A DNA stretch of 64,000 nucleotides from Treponema sp. Lineage in GTDB: Bacteria; Spirochaetota; Spirochaetia; Treponematales; Treponemataceae. Made by a program: the position numbers and the translations under genes. The notes beneath the pieces are model-generated. The model saw only the letters and a program-made list of their open reading frames with translations, did no database searches and was not told the origin of the DNA. Of this stretch, positions 50,382-62,139 are shown piece by piece (position 1 is the first letter of the stretch; each line of letters begins with the position of its first letter). The DNA lies in assembly GCA_017525605.1 (NCBI GenBank), contig JAFXSM010000038.1, forward strand, positions 28,958 through 92,957. The letters are read 5' to 3'.

Positions 50382-50454
50382 AGGCGTGTAGCTCAGTCGG
50401 TAGAGTCCTGGTCTCCAAAACCAGTTGTCGCGGGTTCGAGTCCTGCCGCGCCTG
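50382..50454 (+). tRNA. tRNA-Trp (anticodon CCA)
   Basis: A 73-nt cloverleaf with acceptor AGGCGTG/CGCGCCT, discriminator G, D-arm AGCTCAGTCGGTAGAGT, anticodon loop CTCCAAA giving CCA, and T-arm CGGGTTCGAGTCCTG. It is followed by a T-run. Confidence 0.96.
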
Positions 50455-50518
50455 TTTTTTTATTTGAAAATACATACAGCATCATGTTTTTTTTTGAGCT
50501 GTAAAGAGGGGATTTGAC

Positions 50519-50698
50519 ATGAAGAGTATTTTGCAATTTTTCAAAGAGTGTGGTGCTGAACTCAAGAAAGTTGTTTGGCCAACTCGTGATGATGTTGTAG
50601 CTTCTGTCACTGTCGTTCTGGTTTCTTCTGTTATTATTGCCGTTATTCTCGGCGTTCTTGATATCTTGTTTACATCTGCAATGCGTCTTGTTTTTTAG
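50519..50698 (+). CDS. secE: Preprotein translocase subunit SecE
   Basis: A short 59-residue protein. The order tRNA-Trp, secE, nusG identifies it. The amphipathic N-terminal helix (FFKECGAELKKVVWPTRDD, with the conserved KxVxWP motif) is followed by one transmembrane helix (VTVVLVSSVIIAVILGVLDI). SecE stabilises SecY in the inner membrane. RBS is gagggga. It is the minimal single-helix form found in most bacteria. Confidence 0.95.
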   Translation: MKSILQFFKECGAELKKVVWPTRDDVVASVTVVLVSSVIIAVILGVLDILFTSAMRLVF

Positions 50699-50753
50699 TC
50701 CCTGCATTTGCTTTTTTATCTGATTTTATAAAACTTGTTTAGGGTGAATTTTC

Positions 50754-51347
50754 ATGGCAAAGAACTGGTACATCGTTAATACTTATGTAGGTTACGAGAA
50801 TAAGGTTGAGCAGACTCTCAAGGCAAAAATTGAAAGCGGCGAGATTAGTTCTGATGTTCTTTCAAGCGTAAAAGTTCCAGTTGAAGAAGTCATGGAATTC
50901 GTAAAGGTAAAGAACAAGAAGACAGGTGTTGAGGAAGAGAAAAAACGTTCAAAGAAAGTAAAACTTCTTCCTGGTTATATCTTGCTTGAGATTGATTTGC
51001 CGGAAATCGGTTGGAAAGAAGTTTGTTCTGCGATTCGCCGCGTTCGTGGCGTTTCTGGCTTTGTCGGAACTGATCCTAACGTTCGTCCGAGACCGCTTTC
51101 TTCATCTGAGGCAAGAAAATTGCTTCAGCTTGCCGGTGAACTTCCTGGTGAGAAAAATGTCAAGATTAAGCAGAATTATGTAATCGGAGACCAGGTGAAA
51201 ATCAATGAAGGTCCGTTTGCTAATTTCAATGGCACAGTAGAAGAGATTCTTGCTGAGAAAAATAAGCTCAGAGTTCTCGTTCAGATTTTTGGTCGTGCTA
51301 CTTCTGTTGAAATCGAAGTCAATCAAGTTGAAAAGCTTGTGAAATAA
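50754..51347 (+). CDS. nusG: Transcription antitermination protein NusG
   Basis: A 197-residue protein with the NGN domain (KNWYIVNTYVGYENKVEQTL, KVKLLPGYILLEI, VRGVSGFVG) and C-terminal KOW domain (GDQVKINEGPFANFNGTVEE). It binds RNA polymerase, and through its KOW domain Rho or S10. Residues 60-75 (KNKKTGVEEEKKRSKK) form a charged insert within the NGN domain that is longer than in Escherichia coli. It is 55 bp after secE and followed by a terminator-like hairpin before rplK. Confidence 0.97.
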   Translation: MAKNWYIVNTYVGYENKVEQTLKAKIESGEISSDVLSSVKVPVEEVMEFVKVKNKKTGVEEEKKRSKKVKLLPGYILLEIDLPEIGWKEVCSAIRRVRGVSGFVGTDPNVRPRPLSSSEARKLLQLAGELPGEKNVKIKQNYVIGDQVKINEGPFANFNGTVEEILAEKNKLRVLVQIFGRATSVEIEVNQVEKLVK

Positions 51348-51365
51348 TTAATGATTCAAAAATAC

Positions 51366-51399
51366 AAGTGTCAGAGTCAGTTTTGATTTTGACGCTTTT
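51366..51399 (+). terminator. Terminator-like hairpin between nusG and rplK
   Basis: AAGTGTCA pairs with TGACGCTT (one G-T pair) followed by TTTATATTTT. It may attenuate read-through into the ribosomal protein genes. Confidence 0.55.
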
Positions 51400-51423
51400 A
51401 TATTTTGGGAGGAGTAAAAGTCC

Positions 51424-51453
51424 GTTGGACAGAGTTGCTCCGTCAAAACCAAT
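51424..51453 (+). promoter_or_regulatory. Possible L1-type autoregulatory leader of rplKA
   Basis: GTTGG and GACAGAG pair with CTCCGTC and CCAAT around a triloop, with four unpaired A on one side: two short helices with an asymmetric internal loop just before the rplK RBS (aaggag). L1 binding sites in L11 leaders have this general layout; the match is not strong. Confidence 0.35.
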
Positions 51454-51465
51454 AAGGAGCTTTTT

Positions 51466-51900
51466 ATGGCTAGTAAAAAAGTTGTAGAAGTTTTCAAAAT
51501 TCAGGCGCCTGCAGGAGCTGCTACTCCAGCTCCACCGATTGGACCTGCCTTGGGACCTAAGGGTGTTTCTGCACCACAGTTCTGTCAGCAGTTCAACGAG
51601 CGCACAAAGTCAATGGAGAAAGGTCTTGTAATTCCTGCTGTAATCACAGTTTACTCAGACAAGTCTTTCACATTCGTACTCAAAACACCTCCAGCTGCTG
51701 TTCTTATCAAGAAAGCATTGAAGTTGGAAAAGGGTTCTGCAAACCCACTTCGCGATAAGGTTGGCAAGCTTTCAGCTGCTCAGCTCGAAGAAATTGCAAA
51801 AACAAAGATGCCAGATGTCAACGCTAATGACCTCGAGGCTGCTAAGAAAATCATCGCTGGTACTGCTCGCAGTATGGGTGTTGAAGTGGAGGCTAACTAA
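51466..51900 (+). CDS. rplK: 50S ribosomal protein L11
   Basis: A 144-residue protein with the L11 signatures [19 protein letters not shown] and [15 protein letters not shown], ending in [11 protein letters not shown]. It binds 23S rRNA in the GTPase centre. RBS is aaggag. Its stop overlaps the rplA start by one base (taATG), so both are coupled, as usual for L11-L1. Confidence 0.98.
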   Translation: MASKKVVEVFKIQAPAGAATPAPPIGPALGPKGVSAPQFCQQFNERTKSMEKGLVIPAVITVYSDKSFTFVLKTPPAAVLIKKALKLEKGSANPLRDKVGKLSAAQLEEIAKTKMPDVNANDLEAAKKIIAGTARSMGVEVEAN

Positions 51901-52589
51901 TGAAACACGGAAAGAATTATCGTGATGCACTCAAAAAGTACGATCCACAGCAGTCTTATGCAGTTGCAGAGGCTTGCAAACTTGTAAAAGAACTTCACTA
52001 TGTGAAATTTGACGAGACTGTTGAGCTTCATGTTGCTCTCAAACTTGGAAAGAGCCAGTCAGTTCGCGACACTCTCGTTTTCCCAAATCAGTTCACTGCT
52101 GAGAAGAAAGTTCTCGTATTCTGTTCAGAGGACAGAGCTAAGGAAGCTTTGGACGCTGGTGCAGCTTATGCTGGTTCTACAGAGTATATCGACAAAGTAA
52201 AGAGCGGCTGGCTCGATTTCGATATCGCAGTTGCTACTCCTGATATGATGAAGGATGTTGGTCGTCTCGGTATGGTTCTCGGTCGCAAAGGTTTGATGCC
52301 AAACCCAAAGACTGGTACTGTAACAAACGACATCGTTTCTGCAATCAACGAACTCAAGAAGGGTCGTACAGAATACCGCGCTGACAAGACAGGAATCGTT
52401 CACATTGCTGTTGGTAAGGTTTCTATGGATCCTGCAAAAGTTGCAGAGAACGTTGCAACACTTCTTTCTGAACTCAATCGCAAGAAGCCGGCTGATGCAA
52501 AGGCTGATTTCATCCGCTCAGTTTCTGTAAGTTCTTCTATGGGACCTGGCGTTTGGGTCGAAGTTTCTAGCGAGAAAGAGGAGGCGTAA
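51900..52589 (+). CDS. rplA: 50S ribosomal protein L1
   Basis: A 229-residue protein. L1 features are KFDETVELHVALKLGKS, GKKGLMPNPK-like GRKGLMPNPKTGTVT and KTGIVHIAVGKVSMDP. It forms the mobile L1 stalk and in many bacteria represses its own operon. It is followed after only 3 bp by rplJ, leaving no room for the usual L10 leader. Confidence 0.98.
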   Translation: MKHGKNYRDALKKYDPQQSYAVAEACKLVKELHYVKFDETVELHVALKLGKSQSVRDTLVFPNQFTAEKKVLVFCSEDRAKEALDAGAAYAGSTEYIDKVKSGWLDFDIAVATPDMMKDVGRLGMVLGRKGLMPNPKTGTVTNDIVSAINELKKGRTEYRADKTGIVHIAVGKVSMDPAKVAENVATLLSELNRKKPADAKADFIRSVSVSSSMGPGVWVEVSSEKEEA

Positions 52590-52592
52590 TTT

Positions 52593-53138
52593 ATGGCAAT
52601 CATGGCTAAAAAAGTTCAGCCTGCTAAGACAGCAGCTATCGAAGCTACAAAAGAGTCGCTCAAAGACTACAATGACTTCATTTTCACAGAGTACCGTGGT
52701 TTGACTGTTGAGCAGATTACATCTCTCCGCAAGAAGCTCTACGAGAAGAATGCTCCGATGAAGGTTGTTAAGAACAACTTCGCAAAAGTTGCATTCGAAG
52801 AAATGAAAGTTGAGAATGTTGCAGATTACCTCAAGGGACCTACTGCCGTTGTTATGGTAAAAGAGGACTCTAACGAGGCTGCAAAAGTTCTTTTCGATTT
52901 CGCAAAAGACAATGATAAGCTCGTCGTTAAGGGCGGCTACATTGGCAACGAAATCTATGACGCTGCAAAAATCGAGGCTTACTCAAAGGTTCCTGGAAAG
53001 AAGCAGCTCATCGCAATGCTCATGTCTGCAATCAATGGTCCGGCTCAGAAACTTGCCGCTACATTGCAGGCATACGTGGACAAGAAATCAGCAGAGGGCG
53101 GTGCCGCACCTGCAGCAGAAGCTCCTGCAGCTGAGTAA
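52593..53138 (+). CDS. rplJ: 50S ribosomal protein L10
   Basis: A 181-residue protein of the L10 family: FIFTEYRGLTVEQITSLRKK, PMKVVKNNFAKVA and LAATLQAYVDKK with an Ala-rich tail. It anchors L7/L12 dimers to the ribosome. The first ATG (52593) is used, as gaggagg lies 10 bases upstream at the end of rplA; a second ATG at 52602 is possible. Confidence 0.97.
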   Translation: MAIMAKKVQPAKTAAIEATKESLKDYNDFIFTEYRGLTVEQITSLRKKLYEKNAPMKVVKNNFAKVAFEEMKVENVADYLKGPTAVVMVKEDSNEAAKVLFDFAKDNDKLVVKGGYIGNEIYDAAKIEAYSKVPGKKQLIAMLMSAINGPAQKLAATLQAYVDKKSAEGGAAPAAEAPAAE

Positions 53139-53158
53139 TTTTCAGTTCACCATTTTAA

Positions 53159-53274
53159 GCAAGGTCAGGCTTCCTAAGCTGTGTACTGTCCTTGCGACAA
53201 ATATAAATGCGGAATATTCAGTCCAGTTTGTTCTGACCGCATAAAAAATTTTTAGGTTCGATAATTTAGAACCT
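53159..53274 (+). promoter_or_regulatory. Structured spacer between rplJ and rplL
   Basis: GCAAGG..CAG and CTG..CCTTGC enclose an inner GCTT/AAGC (53159-53195). A second perfect stem AGGTTC/GAACCT (53254-53274) stands before the rplL RBS (taggaga). The spacer of 158 bp is longer than usual and may raise rplL translation or be a processing site. Confidence 0.5.
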
Positions 53275-53296
53275 TGCCTATTTAGGAGAAGATAAT

Positions 53297-53674
53297 ATGG
53301 CAGCTCTTACAAATGATCAGATTCTTGATGCAATCGCATCTATGACAGTTCTCGAGGCTTCTGAGCTCGTTAAAGCAATGGAAGAGAAATTCGGAGTTAC
53401 AGCAGCTGTTGCTGTTGCTGCAGGTCCAGTTGCTGGCGGTGCTGCTGCTACTGAAGAGCAGACTGAGTTCACAGTTTCTCTCGACGGATTCGATGCTGCA
53501 AAGAAGATTGCAGTTATCAAGATTGTCCGCGAAATCACAGGACAGGGTCTTGGTGAGGCTAAGGCAACTGTTGAGGGCGCTCCAAAAGTTCTCAAAGAGG
53601 GTGTTTCTAAGGCTGAAGCTGATGAAATCATCAAGAAGATCGAAGAAGCTGGTGGAAAGGCTTCAAAGAAATAA
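53297..53674 (+). CDS. rplL: 50S ribosomal protein L7/L12
   Basis: A 125-residue acidic protein: N-terminal dimerisation part ([26 protein letters not shown] in pieces), Ala/Gly/Val hinge ([13 protein letters not shown]) and C-terminal factor-binding domain ([38 protein letters not shown]). It recruits translation GTPases. It has its own RBS (taggagaag) and a structured leader, consistent with the extra copies of this protein per ribosome. Confidence 0.98.
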   Translation: MAALTNDQILDAIASMTVLEASELVKAMEEKFGVTAAVAVAAGPVAGGAAATEEQTEFTVSLDGFDAAKKIAVIKIVREITGQGLGEAKATVEGAPKVLKEGVSKAEADEIIKKIEEAGGKASKK

Positions 53675-54120
53675 GTCATACCAAATGATTTATCAAAGTG
53701 AATCGGCTTTTTCTGCTGGTTCACTTTCCGCAGCCTGATTCCGCAATGGATGATGGCATATATGGAACCGCTGATTAGTCAATTCGATTTTGATATCAGT
53801 TGGTTTTGTCAGAGGTTCTCTTTTGGACAATCTGATTTTTGGTTTTTCCGATTTTAGTTGTCTATTGATGCTTACGTTTAGAGGTTTTTATTAGGTTTCT
53901 AGGCGTAAGCTTTACTTGTCTTTGGGGAGTTTTGTAAGAATTACTTGAGAATTCCGCTGGCAAGGCTTTTAATTTTTAAATATGGAACTTCGAAAAACTA
54001 CGCATTTCGAGGTACCTACATACTTTTCTTTCTGTGCTGTGAAGAGTTTTGGTGTATGTCATACATGGAATTTATCATGTAGCAGTTTGAAATAGTAATA
54101 AAACCCATTGGGAGTAATCG
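53675..54120 (+). other. 446-bp non-coding spacer between rplL and rpoB
   Basis: I see no gene. A strong hairpin AAAGTGAATCGGC/GCTGGTTCACTTT (53695-53727) without T-run and a second one GCTTACGTTTAGA/TCTAGGCGTAAGC (53870-53910) look like RNase III-type processing or attenuation signals that lower rpoBC expression relative to ribosomal proteins. The rest is A/T-rich. Confidence 0.6.
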
Positions 54121-57100
54121 ATGTTCGCTAAGAGTAGAGTAATCAATCGTAGCTACTACGGAAAGGATATCCAGAACTTCATGGAGATTCCTAATCTCAT
54201 CGACATTCAGACATCATCGTATGAATCATTCCTTCAGAAAGAGAAGCTTGATGCAGGCGAACCTTTGGAAATGAAAGGTCTGCAGGAAGTTTTCTCTTCT
54301 ATTTTTCCTATTGAAAGCCAAGATGGAAACATGTATCTCGACTTTGACAGATACGAACTGGACGAGGCTGCTTTGTCAGAGCAGGAGTGCAAACAGAAAA
54401 ACAGAACTTATGCAGCTCCTTTGCAGGCTTGGATTAATCTGGTTCTGAGAGATACAGGAACTGTTCAGGAAAAGAAGATTTTCATGGGAAACATTCCTTT
54501 GATGACTGACCGCGGAACATTCATCGTGAACGGTGCTGAGCGCGTTGTCGTTTCTCAGATTCATCGTTCTCCTGGCGTCATCTTCAATCACGAGAAGGGC
54601 GTTTATTCTTCACGCATCATTCCTTATCGTGGTTCATGGCTTGAATTTGAAATCGATCAGAAAAAAGAGCTGATTTTCGCAAAAATCGACAGAAAAAAGA
54701 AGATTCTCGGTACGATTTTCTTGCGCGCTCTTGGATACAATTCTCGTGAAGAAATCATAAAGTGCTTCTACGTTACGGAAGATATCGCAGTTGACGTTGC
54801 AAACAAGGATTCCCTTGTTGACAAGGTGTTGGCTAAGCCTGTCGATATCGTTGACGCTGATGGTGAGAAGAAGCGTCTTTTCAGAGCTGGTACAAAGCTC
54901 CACTTGCATGACGTTGACGATTTGATCGCTCAGAAAATCGAAAAAATCAATGTCATAAAGTTCAATGCAAGAGCAAATCCTGATAACAAGGAAGAAGAAA
55001 ATCCTTCGCTTGACAGTGAGATGATTATCAACTGTTTTGAGCGCGAGGACATGAAATTCGTCAAGGACGGTTCTGAGAATGAGGAGCCGACAAGAGAAGA
55101 CGCAATTTCCGCTGTATATGCAATTTTGATGCCTGGTGAGCCTATCACTGTCGAGAACGCATCAAAAGATTTGGAGTCAATGTTCTTCTCGAACCGCCGC
55201 TATGACCTCGGTCGTGTAGGACGCTACAAGCTCAATAAAAAATTCGGTTATTCAGAGCCTGTCGAAGAGCATACTCTTGTAAAGGACGATATCATCCAGA
55301 CGATGAAGCATCTTATCAATGTATACAACAACATTGAGCCGCTTGATGATATCGATCACCTCGGAAACAGACGTATCCGCTCTGTTGGTGAGTTGATGAC
55401 AAACCAGCTCAAGAACGCTTTCGCCCGCATGGAAAGAATCGCGAAAGAAAGAATGAGCAACAAAGAGACTTCTACTATGAAGCCGATGGATTTGATTTCG
55501 AACAAGCCAATTACGGCTGCAATCAAAGAATTCTTCGGTTCTTCACAGCTCTCTCAGTTCATGGATCAGGTCAACCCTCTTTCTGAACTTACTCACAAAC
55601 GCCGTTTGAACGCTTTGGGACCTGGTGGTCTTTCTCGTGACCGCGCTGGATTCGAAGTCCGCGATGTTCACTATACGCACTACGGACGCATGTGCCCGAT
55701 TGAGACTCCTGAAGGTCCGAACATCGGTTTGATTGTTTCTCTCGCAATCTACACAAAAATCAACGAGTACGGATTCCTTGAGGCTCCGTTCCGCAAAGTT
55801 GTTGACGGAAAAGCTACAAACGAAGTCGAGTACTTGTCGGCTATGGACGAGGACAAATACTACATCGGACAAGTTGCCGAGGGGATGAAAGCCGATGGTT
55901 CTTTCCCGACAGAGATGGTTTCTTCCCGCCACCGCGGAGATTACACGACTCGCTCTGTAAAAGACATCCAGTACATGGACGTTTCTCCTCGCGAGGTTAT
56001 TTCGGTTTCAGCTTCTCTCGTTCCGTTCTTGGAGCATGATGATGCTAACCGTGCATTGATGGGCTGTAACATGCAGCGTCAGGGCGTTCCTCTTCTCTTC
56101 CCGGAGCCACCTTATGTCGGAACCGGTATGGAAAAGAAGGCAGCTTATGATTCTGGCGTCCTCGTCAAGGCAAAGCACGACGGCGAAGTTGTCTACGTTT
56201 CAAGCACTTTGATAAAGGTCAAGGTTGACGGAACTGGCAAAATCGATGAGTATCCGTTGCTCAAATATCAGAGAACGAACAATGATACTTGTAACCACCA
56301 GAGACCGACTGTCGAAGTTGGCGAGAAAGTTCAGAAAGGTTCTGTCCTTGCCGACGGTCCTGCAACATTCAACGGTGAGCTTTCGCTCGGACGCAACTTG
56401 CTCGTAGGATTTGTTCCGTGGAACGGATACAACTATGAGGATGCCGTTCTCATCAGCAAGCGCGTTGTAAAAGAAGATATGTACACTTCAATCCATATCA
56501 AGGAATTTGAGACTGAAGTGCGCGAGACTAAGCTCGGACCTGAGAAAATCACACGCGACATTCCGAATGTCAGCGAGAAAGAACTTGAGCATCTTGATGC
56601 AGAGGGAATCATTGCTATAGGTTCAAAAGTAAAGACAGGAAGCATCCTCGTCGGAAAAGTGACTCCGAAGAACGAGACTGAGACAACTCCTGAATTCAAG
56701 CTTCTCAACGCTATCTTCGGTGAAAAGTCAAAGGATGTCCGCGATACGTCTCTCCGCGTTCCTCATGGTGTTGAGGGCGTTGTAATCGATGTTCAGAGAT
56801 TGAAGAGAACTGAAGAGGACGCTCTCGACCCAGGCGTTGAAGAGAAAGTCAAGGTTCTCATCGCGAACAAGAGAAAGCTCCGCGAGGGTGATAAGATGGC
56901 TGGTCGTCACGGAAACAAAGGTGTCGTCGCTCGTATCCTTCCGGAAGAAGATATGCCGTACTTGGAAGACGGAACTCCGCTCGATGTCTGCTTGAACCCT
57001 CTTGGTGTTCCTTCCCGCATGAACATCGGACAAATCATGGAATCTGAGCTCGGAATTGCAGGCCGCTATCTGAACCAGTATTTCGAGTGTCCGGCATTCC

Positions 57101-57648
57101 AGACTCCGTCACAGGAGCAGATTGCAGAGAAACTGAAGGAAGCTGGACTCAGCCCGGACTGTAAGCAGATTGTCCGCGATGGCCGCACTGGTGAGCCGTT
57201 CGTCAATCCGATTTTCGTCGGTGTCATTTATTATCTTAAACTGCACCACTTGGTCGATGACAAGATGCATGCTCGTTCTACTGGACCTTACTCTCTCGTC
57301 ACTCAGCAGCCACTTGGTGGTAAGGCTCAGTTCGGTGGCCAGCGTCTCGGAGAAATGGAGGTTTGGGCACTCGAAGCTTACGGTGCTGCGAACACATTGC
57401 AGGAGATGATGACTATCAAGTCTGATGATATGAACGGCCGCTCGAAGATTTACGAGGCAATCGTCAAGGGTGACCCTTCTGCGACACCGGGCGTTCCTGA
57501 ATCATTCAACGTAATCGTTCAGGAAATGCGTGGCTTGGCTCTTGATTTCACAATCTACGATGCACAGGGAAAACGCATCGCATTGACGGAAAGAGATCAG
57601 GAACTTATCGATAAGTCTGGCTCAGGCTTCGACAAAGAAGATAAGTAA
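54121..57648 (+). CDS. rpoB: DNA-directed RNA polymerase subunit beta
   Basis: The complete 1175-residue beta subunit. Landmarks are the rifampicin region [20 protein letters not shown], then [11 protein letters not shown], the segment [30 protein letters not shown] and the C-terminal [18 protein letters not shown]. Residue Asn497 takes the place of Escherichia coli Ser531; Asn at this site is known in spirochaetes and is linked to natural rifampicin resistance. Compact length fits spirochaetes. RBS gggag precedes ATG. rpoC follows after 125 bp. Confidence 0.99.
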   Translation: MFAKSRVINRSYYGKDIQNFMEIPNLIDIQTSSYESFLQKEKLDAGEPLEMKGLQEVFSSIFPIESQDGNMYLDFDRYELDEAALSEQECKQKNRTYAAPLQAWINLVLRDTGTVQEKKIFMGNIPLMTDRGTFIVNGAERVVVSQIHRSPGVIFNHEKGVYSSRIIPYRGSWLEFEIDQKKELIFAKIDRKKKILGTIFLRALGYNSREEIIKCFYVTEDIAVDVANKDSLVDKVLAKPVDIVDADGEKKRLFRAGTKLHLHDVDDLIAQKIEKINVIKFNARANPDNKEEENPSLDSEMIINCFEREDMKFVKDGSENEEPTREDAISAVYAILMPGEPITVENASKDLESMFFSNRRYDLGRVGRYKLNKKFGYSEPVEEHTLVKDDIIQTMKHLINVYNNIEPLDDIDHLGNRRIRSVGELMTNQLKNAFARMERIAKERMSNKETSTMKPMDLISNKPITAAIKEFFGSSQLSQFMDQVNPLSELTHKRRLNALGPGGLSRDRAGFEVRDVHYTHYGRMCPIETPEGPNIGLIVSLAIYTKINEYGFLEAPFRKVVDGKATNEVEYLSAMDEDKYYIGQVAEGMKADGSFPTEMVSSRHRGDYTTRSVKDIQYMDVSPREVISVSASLVPFLEHDDANRALMGCNMQRQGVPLLFPEPPYVGTGMEKKAAYDSGVLVKAKHDGEVVYVSSTLIKVKVDGTGKIDEYPLLKYQRTNNDTCNHQRPTVEVGEKVQKGSVLADGPATFNGELSLGRNLLVGFVPWNGYNYEDAVLISKRVVKEDMYTSIHIKEFETEVRETKLGPEKITRDIPNVSEKELEHLDAEGIIAIGSKVKTGSILVGKVTPKNETETTPEFKLLNAIFGEKSKDVRDTSLRVPHGVEGVVIDVQRLKRTEEDALDPGVEEKVKVLIANKRKLREGDKMAGRHGNKGVVARILPEEDMPYLEDGTPLDVCLNPLGVPSRMNIGQIMESELGIAGRYLNQYFECPAFQTPSQEQIAEKLKEAGLSPDCKQIVRDGRTGEPFVNPIFVGVIYYLKLHHLVDDKMHARSTGPYSLVTQQPLGGKAQFGGQRLGEMEVWALEAYGAANTLQEMMTIKSDDMNGRSKIYEAIVKGDPSATPGVPESFNVIVQEMRGLALDFTIYDAQGKRIALTERDQELIDKSGSGFDKEDK

Positions 57649-57773
57649 GATAGATAAAGCCTGTTTGAAATCGAATTTCAGCTGATGAGGTTCGTTTTCG
57701 GGCAGGTTCGTTGTTGGAGGCATGGGGAAAATTCTCTCCGTGCGTGATTATCATCTAATTAAGGTGAATATTA

Positions 57774-60700
57774 ATGAGAGACATAAAAGATTTCGATTCT
57801 ATTAAAATTAAGTTGGCGTCTCCTGACGATATCCGTGCATGGTCGTATGGTGAAGTAAAGAAGCCGGAGACAATCAACTATAGAACTCTCCGACCTGAGA
57901 AAGAAGGTCTTTTCTGCGAGAAGATTTTCGGAACTACGAAGGAATGGGAATGCTACTGCGGAAAGTTCAAGTCAATTCGCTATAAGGGCGTTATCTGCGA
58001 CCGCTGTGGTGTTGAGGTTACTCATTTCAAGGTTCGCCGCGAAAGAACAGGTCATATCGAACTTGCGGCACCTGTAAGCCACATCTGGTACTACCGCTCT
58101 GTTCCTAGCCGAATGGGACTTCTCCTCGATATGCAGGTTGCGGCACTCCGCTCTGTTTTGTATTACGAGAAGTACATCGTCATCAATCCTGGCGAGACCG
58201 AGCTCAAGAAGATGCAGCTTTTGAGCGAAGACGAGTACAATGACATGGAGGAACGCTACGGCGAGGGATTCGAGGCTGAGATGGGTGCTGAGGCAATCAA
58301 GAAGCTCCTCGACAATCTCGACCTGAACGAACTCTCTGTCGAACTTCGCGAGAAGATGATTGAGAAGGGCACTAAGACTGACAAACGCCTTCTCAAGAGA
58401 ATCGAAATCGTCGAGAGTTTCAGGAATTCTGGAAACAAGGCAAGCTGGATGATTCTCGATGTCATTCCGGTTCTTCCGCCGGATTTGCGCCCTATGGTTC
58501 AGCTCGAAGGCGGACGTTTCGCAACTTCTGACCTGAACGATTTGTATCGCCGCGTAATCAACAGGAACAATCGTCTGAACAGATTGATGACTTTGTCTGC
58601 ACCGGACATCATCATAAGAAACGAGAAGCGTATGCTTCAGGAAGCTGTTGATGCGTTGTTTGACAACACAAAGAGAAAGCGCGCTGTCAAAGGTGCTTCA
58701 AACAGACCTCTCAAGTCAATTTCAGATATGCTCAAAGGTAAGCAGGGACGTTTCCGCCAGAACCTTTTGGGAAAACGCGTTGACTACTCTGGACGTTCCG
58801 TAATCGTCGTCGGTCCTGAGCTCAAGCTTTGGCAGTGCGGTCTTCCTACGAAAATGGCTCTTGAGTTGTTCAAGCCGTTCATCATGAAGAAGCTCGTTGA
58901 CAAGGGCGTTGTATTCAACATCAAGAAGGCGAAGACCCTCGTTGAGCAGGAAGACCCTCGCGTATACGAGAACCTTGACGAAGTTGTCCGTGAGCATCCT
59001 GTAATGCTCAACCGTGCTCCTACTTTGCACCGTCTTGGTATCCAGGCGTTCGAGCCAGTTCTCGTTGAGGGAAAGGCTCTCAAACTCCATCCGCTCGCTT
59101 GTAAGGCTTTCAACGCTGACTTTGATGGCGACCAGATGGCTATTCACGTTCCGCTGACTCAGGCAGCTCAGATGGAATGTTGGACATTGATGCTTTCTGC
59201 AAGAAACCTTCTCGACCCTGCAAACGGAAACCCTATCGTTCTTCCGTCACAGGACATGGTTCTTGGTATCTACTATATGACTTCTGTGAAGCACGCTGGA
59301 AAGGGAACTGGAAAATGGTTCTCAAGCGCAGACGAAGCTACAATGGCTGCGGAAGGCGGATATATCGACTGGGGTGCGCTCGTTTCTGTTCCTGCTCCGA
59401 AGCATTCTTTCAATGCTGGCGAGTTCGATGCTGGAGACAGAATCAAGACTACGGCTGGCCGTATCAGATTCAATGCCGCGATGCCGGAAGAAGTCGGATT
59501 CATCAATCCTCATCTTTCTGAGGAAGACCTTGAGAAGAAAGTCACGACGGGTATGGGCGACAAAGACCTGAAGAAGATGATAACGACTGTTTATCACAAG
59601 CAGGGACCTTGGGTCACAATCAAGATGCTCGACGCAATCAAGGATGTCGGATATAAGAACGCTACATTCTTCGGCGCAACTCTCTCAATGGATGATATCA
59701 TCATTCCGCCAGAGAAGAAGAAGATGGTCGATGATGCAAACAAGCAGGCTGAGGAATATGTCAGCCAGTATTCAAAAGGTGTCATCACGGCTGAGGAACG
59801 CTACAACAAGGTAACGGATATCTGGGCGAGAACGAACGACAAGCTCACCGACATAATGATGAAGCAGTTCAAGGACGACAAGGACGGATTCAACACAATC
59901 TACATGATGGCTGACTCTGGTGCCCGCGGTTCTAAGAAGCAGATTTCTCAGCTTGCCGCAATGCGTGGTTTGATGGCTAAGCCGAACGGCGACATCATCG
60001 AACTTCCTGTAAAGTCGAACTTCAAGGAAGGTCTTTCGGTCATCGAGTACTTCATTTCTTCGAACGGTGCCCGCAAAGGTCTTACTGATACGGCTTTGAA
60101 GACTGCTGACGCTGGTTACATGACACGTCGTCTCGTCGATGTTGCTCAGGATGTCGTAATCAACGAGGAAGACTGCGGTACAATCAACGGCCTCGATTAT
60201 GAGGCTATCAAGAACGGTGACGAAATCATCACTCCGCTCTCTGCACGTATTGCTGGTCACTTCACGATTGAGCGCGTCATTCACCCTGTTACTGGAGAGC
60301 TTCTCTGCGATGTCAACGGATATATCGATGACGACCTCGCAAAGAAAATCGAAGAGGCTGGTGTTGAGAAAGTCAAGCTCCGCACTGTTTTGACTTGCGA
60401 AGCTGAGCACGGTGTCTGCGTCAAGTGTTACGGAAAGAACCTTGCCCGCAATAAGCTCGTCGAGATTGGTGAGGCTGTCGGTGTCATTGCTGCACAGTCA
60501 ATCGGTCAGCCTGGTACACAGCTTACGATGCGTACATTCCACGTCGGTGGTACAGCGTCTAAGGAAACTGAGGATAACAAAATCGTTCTCAAGTATCCTG
60601 TTCTCGTGAATGAATTTGAAGGAACAAACGTTCCGACTGATAGCGGAAACAAGCTCTTCACTCGTAAGGGTGTCATGAAGGTTACTCGCATTCTCGATAC

Positions 60701-62069
60701 GATTTCCGCTGACGGCGATGTGAAAGTCAGCGACGGCGAGAAAGTCTTGAAGGGAGCTGTAATCGTTTCTGCTAAGTCAGGCGATGTCGTTGCGAAGTCA
60801 AACGGTAGAATCCTCATAATCGATGGAAAAATCTACCTTGCAGGAAATGATATCGACGTTGAAATAAGCAACGGTTCTGAGATTCAGGTAAAAGAAGGTG
60901 ATATCGTAAATGCTGGCGACGTAATCGGAACATTCGATCCATTCAGTGAGCCGATTATCGCTGAAGTTTCGGGTGTCGTCCACTTTGAGGATGTCATTCC
61001 AGGAATCACTTTGGTCGAAAACGTTGACCAGTCTAACGGAAACGTCGAACGCTATATCAGTGACCTCCACCTTGATACTAAGCAGCCGAAAGTCTTGATT
61101 ACTGATGAGGCTGGTAACGCGCTCGGTTCTTACTTCCTTCCTGCTAAGGCTGTCCTTGTCGTTGAGGACAATCATCAGGTTACGGCAGGAACTGTACTTG
61201 CAAAGATGCCGGTTGCTGCTGCAAAGACAAACGATATCACTGGTGGTTTGCCTCGCGTTTCTGAATTGTTCGAAGCAAGAAAACCGAAGATTCCGTGTGT
61301 TCTTTCTCAGATTTCCGGTGTCGTGAAATTCGGCAGCGTCACAAAGGGTAAGAGACAGATTATTGTCGAGGACGAGTACGGCAAGGAATACAAGCACCTC
61401 GTTCCAATGACGAGACGTATGCTTGTCCGTGACGGCGACAAAGTTATCGCAGGTGAGCCGTTGTGTGACGGAAGCCCGAGCGCACATGACATTCTCGCCA
61501 TTCTCGGTGAGAACAAGTTGCAGGAATACTTGATGAACGAGATTCAGCAGGTCTATTCTGCACAGGGCGTTGCAATCGACGACAAGCACATCGGTGTTAT
61601 CGTTCGCCAGATGCTCCGCAAAGTCGAGGTCGTTTCTGTCGGTGATACGAAATTCATCTTCGGTCAGCAGGTCGATAAATTCCATTTCCATGAGGAAAAT
61701 GCGAGAATCATCGCTGAAGGTGGACAGCCGGCTGTCGCACGACCGATGTTCCAGGGAATCACGAAGTCTGCCCTTGCTACGGATTCCTTCATTTCTGCGT
61801 CATCGTTCCAGGAAACGACTCGCGTTCTCACGAATGCCGCAATTTCTGGTTCGACGGACAATCTGCATGGTCTGAAGGAGAACGTAATCATCGGTCACAT
61901 GATTCCGGCAGGAACTGGTATCAGGAATTACAGGGATATCAAGCTTTTCGATAGTTCAAACAATGATTTGGACATCAAGATGCAGGAGATTCTTGAGAGA
62001 CAGAGGGAAGAGCGCGCCGCAGAGAAAATTCTCGATGACGCAATCGACGCTTCCGGCTCAGATGAATAG
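57774..62069 (+). CDS. rpoC: DNA-directed RNA polymerase subunit beta'
   Basis: The complete 1431-residue subunit. The N-terminal zinc finger [20 protein letters not shown], the catalytic [12 protein letters not shown] with three Mg-binding Asp, the trigger-loop region [20 protein letters not shown], and the second zinc site [13 protein letters not shown] are present. The C-terminus ends in a charged helix ([20 protein letters not shown]). RBS aaggtg precedes the ATG. It ends the rpl-rpo transcription unit; a new promoter precedes rpsL. Confidence 0.99.
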   Translation: MRDIKDFDSIKIKLASPDDIRAWSYGEVKKPETINYRTLRPEKEGLFCEKIFGTTKEWECYCGKFKSIRYKGVICDRCGVEVTHFKVRRERTGHIELAAPVSHIWYYRSVPSRMGLLLDMQVAALRSVLYYEKYIVINPGETELKKMQLLSEDEYNDMEERYGEGFEAEMGAEAIKKLLDNLDLNELSVELREKMIEKGTKTDKRLLKRIEIVESFRNSGNKASWMILDVIPVLPPDLRPMVQLEGGRFATSDLNDLYRRVINRNNRLNRLMTLSAPDIIIRNEKRMLQEAVDALFDNTKRKRAVKGASNRPLKSISDMLKGKQGRFRQNLLGKRVDYSGRSVIVVGPELKLWQCGLPTKMALELFKPFIMKKLVDKGVVFNIKKAKTLVEQEDPRVYENLDEVVREHPVMLNRAPTLHRLGIQAFEPVLVEGKALKLHPLACKAFNADFDGDQMAIHVPLTQAAQMECWTLMLSARNLLDPANGNPIVLPSQDMVLGIYYMTSVKHAGKGTGKWFSSADEATMAAEGGYIDWGALVSVPAPKHSFNAGEFDAGDRIKTTAGRIRFNAAMPEEVGFINPHLSEEDLEKKVTTGMGDKDLKKMITTVYHKQGPWVTIKMLDAIKDVGYKNATFFGATLSMDDIIIPPEKKKMVDDANKQAEEYVSQYSKGVITAEERYNKVTDIWARTNDKLTDIMMKQFKDDKDGFNTIYMMADSGARGSKKQISQLAAMRGLMAKPNGDIIELPVKSNFKEGLSVIEYFISSNGARKGLTDTALKTADAGYMTRRLVDVAQDVVINEEDCGTINGLDYEAIKNGDEIITPLSARIAGHFTIERVIHPVTGELLCDVNGYIDDDLAKKIEEAGVEKVKLRTVLTCEAEHGVCVKCYGKNLARNKLVEIGEAVGVIAAQSIGQPGTQLTMRTFHVGGTASKETEDNKIVLKYPVLVNEFEGTNVPTDSGNKLFTRKGVMKVTRILDTISADGDVKVSDGEKVLKGAVIVSAKSGDVVAKSNGRILIIDGKIYLAGNDIDVEISNGSEIQVKEGDIVNAGDVIGTFDPFSEPIIAEVSGVVHFEDVIPGITLVENVDQSNGNVERYISDLHLDTKQPKVLITDEAGNALGSYFLPAKAVLVVEDNHQVTAGTVLAKMPVAAAKTNDITGGLPRVSELFEARKPKIPCVLSQISGVVKFGSVTKGKRQIIVEDEYGKEYKHLVPMTRRMLVRDGDKVIAGEPLCDGSPSAHDILAILGENKLQEYLMNEIQQVYSAQGVAIDDKHIGVIVRQMLRKVEVVSVGDTKFIFGQQVDKFHFHEENARIIAEGGQPAVARPMFQGITKSALATDSFISASSFQETTRVLTNAAISGSTDNLHGLKENVIIGHMIPAGTGIRNYRDIKLFDSSNNDLDIKMQEILERQREERAAEKILDDAIDASGSDE

Positions 62070-62139
62070 TCGATAAAACTTTCATGCCGAATTTGTCAAA
62101 CGGATTTTGAACTTTCTTTGTGAAATTTTCGAAATTCGT

